A DNA stretch of 6,437 nucleotides, taken from assembly GCA_013698305.1 (NCBI GenBank), contig JACCVC010000213.1, positions 1 through 6,437 on the forward strand, given 5' to 3'. The DNA is from Chloroflexia bacterium (lineage in GTDB: Bacteria > Chloroflexota > Chloroflexia > Thermomicrobiales > UBA6265). Position numbers and translations under genes: made by a program. Below are positions 5,286 to 6,437 of the stretch, piece by piece; within the stretch, counting starts at the first letter, position 1; each line of letters begins with the position of its first letter. The notes beneath the pieces were generated by a model, which did not search any database, was not told where the DNA came from, and was given only the letters and a program-made list of their open reading frames with translations.

Positions 5286-5792
5286 ATGTCCGATAACGCC
5301 ACCCCGCCTTCCGAAACCGCCGCCAACCTCGATGTGCGATTGATGGAGCCAGCCGAGCTCGATGAGGTGGCAGAGTTGCTCGCCGACGCCACGTCCGAGG
5401 GCGCGGTCGAGTCGGCGCGCAATGCGCTGGAATCCCATCAGCAGGCACAGGGCGCCGCGATTTTCATCGTCACGCTCGCTGGTGATCTGGCCGGCGCCTA
5501 CATCATGGCGCCGGCGCAGATGTCGGTCGAGGTGGCCCTGTTCGCCGTGCGCAAGGACTTGCGCCGCCGGGGGCTCGGCAGGATCATCATGCAGGATGCC
5601 CTGCGCCGCGCCGGCCATCGACCGATGGTGGTCGAAACCGGCGAGGCGACGATGCCATTCTTCACCGCGATCGGCTTCAAGAAGTTCGGGCGGCGCAAGG
5701 GTCCGAACGGCGAGGTCCGCTACCGCGTCGGCTGGCACACGCCCGGGCAGCGGATGTCCACCGGTGCCGATCAACCGGACCAGAGGAGCTGA
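5286..5792 (+). CDS. GNAT family N-acetyltransferase
   Basis: A 168-residue protein from ATG 5286; TTG 5280 is a two-codon longer alternative. GNAT enzymes move an acetyl group from acetyl-CoA to an amine. The fold is visible: strand and helix LMEPAELDEVAELLADA at 19-35, a central strand VEVALFAVRKD at 81-91, the acetyl-CoA pyrophosphate loop RRRGLG at 93-98 followed by a helix, and FFTAIGFKKFG at 125-135, the usual C-terminal motif. Residues 151-168 are a polar tail. The acceptor is unknown. It lies between the M16 peptidase (10-base gap) and nadC (3-base gap), so it is co-transcribed. The ribosome site is weak (GGA six bases upstream), which hints at coupling to peptidase translation. Confidence 0.88.
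   Translation: MSDNATPPSETAANLDVRLMEPAELDEVAELLADATSEGAVESARNALESHQQAQGAAIFIVTLAGDLAGAYIMAPAQMSVEVALFAVRKDLRRRGLGRIIMQDALRRAGHRPMVVETGEATMPFFTAIGFKKFGRRKGPNGEVRYRVGWHTPGQRMSTGADQPDQRS
5783..5788 (+). promoter_or_regulatory. Ribosome binding site of nadC
   Basis: GAGGAG lies 7 bases before ATG 5796, inside the last codons of the acetyltransferase gene. It supports that ATG as the nadC start and co-translation within the operon. Confidence 0.7.
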
Positions 5793-5795
5793 TCC

Positions 5796-6437
5796 ATGCA
5801 CTCCCGTGATCTTCCCGCCGCGACCTCGGGGTGGCGCTCGCTGGTCGAGCTGGCGCTGGCCGAAGACGTCGGCAACGGCGACATCACCACGCTGGCGACC
5901 GTGGCCGAGTCCGCGACCGCGACCGGCATGCTCCTCGCCAAGGAGGCCGGGGTGCTGTCGGGCGTCGACGTTGCCCAGGCGGTGTTCCTGATCGTCGATC
6001 CGGAAATTGACTTCGAGCCGCTCAAGCGCAACGGCGACCGGATCGAGGTGGGCGACACGATCGCGCGACTGTCGGGTCCGGCGCGATCACTGCTGACCGC
6101 TGAACGCACGGCGCTCAACATCATGCAGCGGCTGTCCGGTGTCGCGACCATCACCGCTCGCTACGTCGAGGCGGTCAAGGGGACGAACGCGCAGATTGTC
6201 GACACTCGCAAGACCACGCCCGGCATGCGGATGCTGGAGAAGCGGGCGGTGCTGCATGGCGGTGGCGGCAACCACCGGTTCGGGTTGGCTGACGGGGTGC
6301 TGATCAAGGACAACCACCTCGCCGCGATTGGCGGCGAGCATCCGGTGCGCGATGCTGTACTGGCCGCCCGACGACAGGCGCCGCATACCATGAAGATCGA
6401 GGTCGAGGTGACCACGCTGGATGAGTTGGCCGACGCC
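5796..6437 (+). CDS. nadC: Nicotinate-nucleotide pyrophosphorylase (quinolinate phosphoribosyltransferase), partial
   Basis: NadC joins quinolinate to phosphoribosyl pyrophosphate to make nicotinate mononucleotide, with release of CO2 and pyrophosphate, in cytoplasmic de novo NAD synthesis. The first 214 residues of an expected 280-290 are present; the gene runs off the right edge. Family motifs appear in order: EDVGNGDIT at 23-31, ERTALNIMQRLSG at 103-115, DTRKTTPGMRMLEK at 136-149, GGGGNHRFGL at 155-164, KDNH at 171-174 and IEVEV at 201-205. The basic substrate-contact residues in DTRKT and NHR are intact. It is the third gene of the peptidase-acetyltransferase-nadC operon. No nadA or nadB is visible, though they could lie downstream. 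Confidence 0.95.
   Translation, partial: MHSRDLPAATSGWRSLVELALAEDVGNGDITTLATVAESATATGMLLAKEAGVLSGVDVAQAVFLIVDPEIDFEPLKRNGDRIEVGDTIARLSGPARSLLTAERTALNIMQRLSGVATITARYVEAVKGTNAQIVDTRKTTPGMRMLEKRAVLHGGGGNHRFGLADGVLIKDNHLAAIGGEHPVRDAVLAARRQAPHTMKIEVEVTTLDELADA

Noticed and set aside
3902..5422. 506-residue open frame on the minus strand opposite the M16 peptidase gene
   Set aside because: It is antisense to a peptidase with all catalytic motifs and shows no domain of its own. Long antisense frames are expected in GC-rich coding DNA.

Overview
This is a GC-rich bacterial window with compact genes, several non-ATG starts and good Shine-Dalgarno sites. The style and content (secreted prealbumin-fold proteins with paired cysteines, a free-standing M16 peptidase beside nadC) would fit Chloroflexota of the Thermomicrobia type. 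That placement is an inference from gene style, not something the sequence proves.

The left half reads on the minus strand. At 1-575 is the N-terminal part of a secreted SpaA/Cna-B-like protein, whose 3' end lies outside the window. Upstream of it, at 796-2223, is a larger paralogue with four such domains. Every visible domain in both proteins carries a spaced cysteine pair, often followed by an Asp/Asn/Gly-rich loop. A perfect hairpin lies just past the larger gene, and a similar short G/C motif occurs about 90-100 bases upstream of both starts. Next on the same strand is a type II toxin-antitoxin operon: a ribbon-helix-helix antitoxin (2772-3083) and an overlapping MazF/PemK-type toxin (2453-2803), followed by an intrinsic terminator (2399-2421). 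Upstream of the antitoxin are four imperfect 12-bp tandem repeats in exact register, the best candidate for the autorepression operator.

The right half reads on the plus strand and looks like chromosomal housekeeping. It holds a CinA C-terminal/PncC-type nicotinamide-nucleotide amidase with no ordinary start codon in frame (about 3282-3815), an M16 zinc peptidase starting at TTG (3896-5275), a GNAT acetyltransferase (5286-5792) and the first 214 codons of nadC (5796 onward). The last three are 3-10 bases apart and almost certainly one operon. PncC-type enzymes and NadC both yield nicotinate mononucleotide, so the two ends of this block may share a role in NAD synthesis and salvage.

I see no tRNA, rRNA, insertion sequence or CRISPR array. 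The gaps at 576-795, 2224-2452 and 3084-3281 are each under 300 bases and hold the regulatory signals listed. The most interesting points are the 12-bp operator array, the cysteine-paired domain family and the unexplained start of the CinA-like gene.
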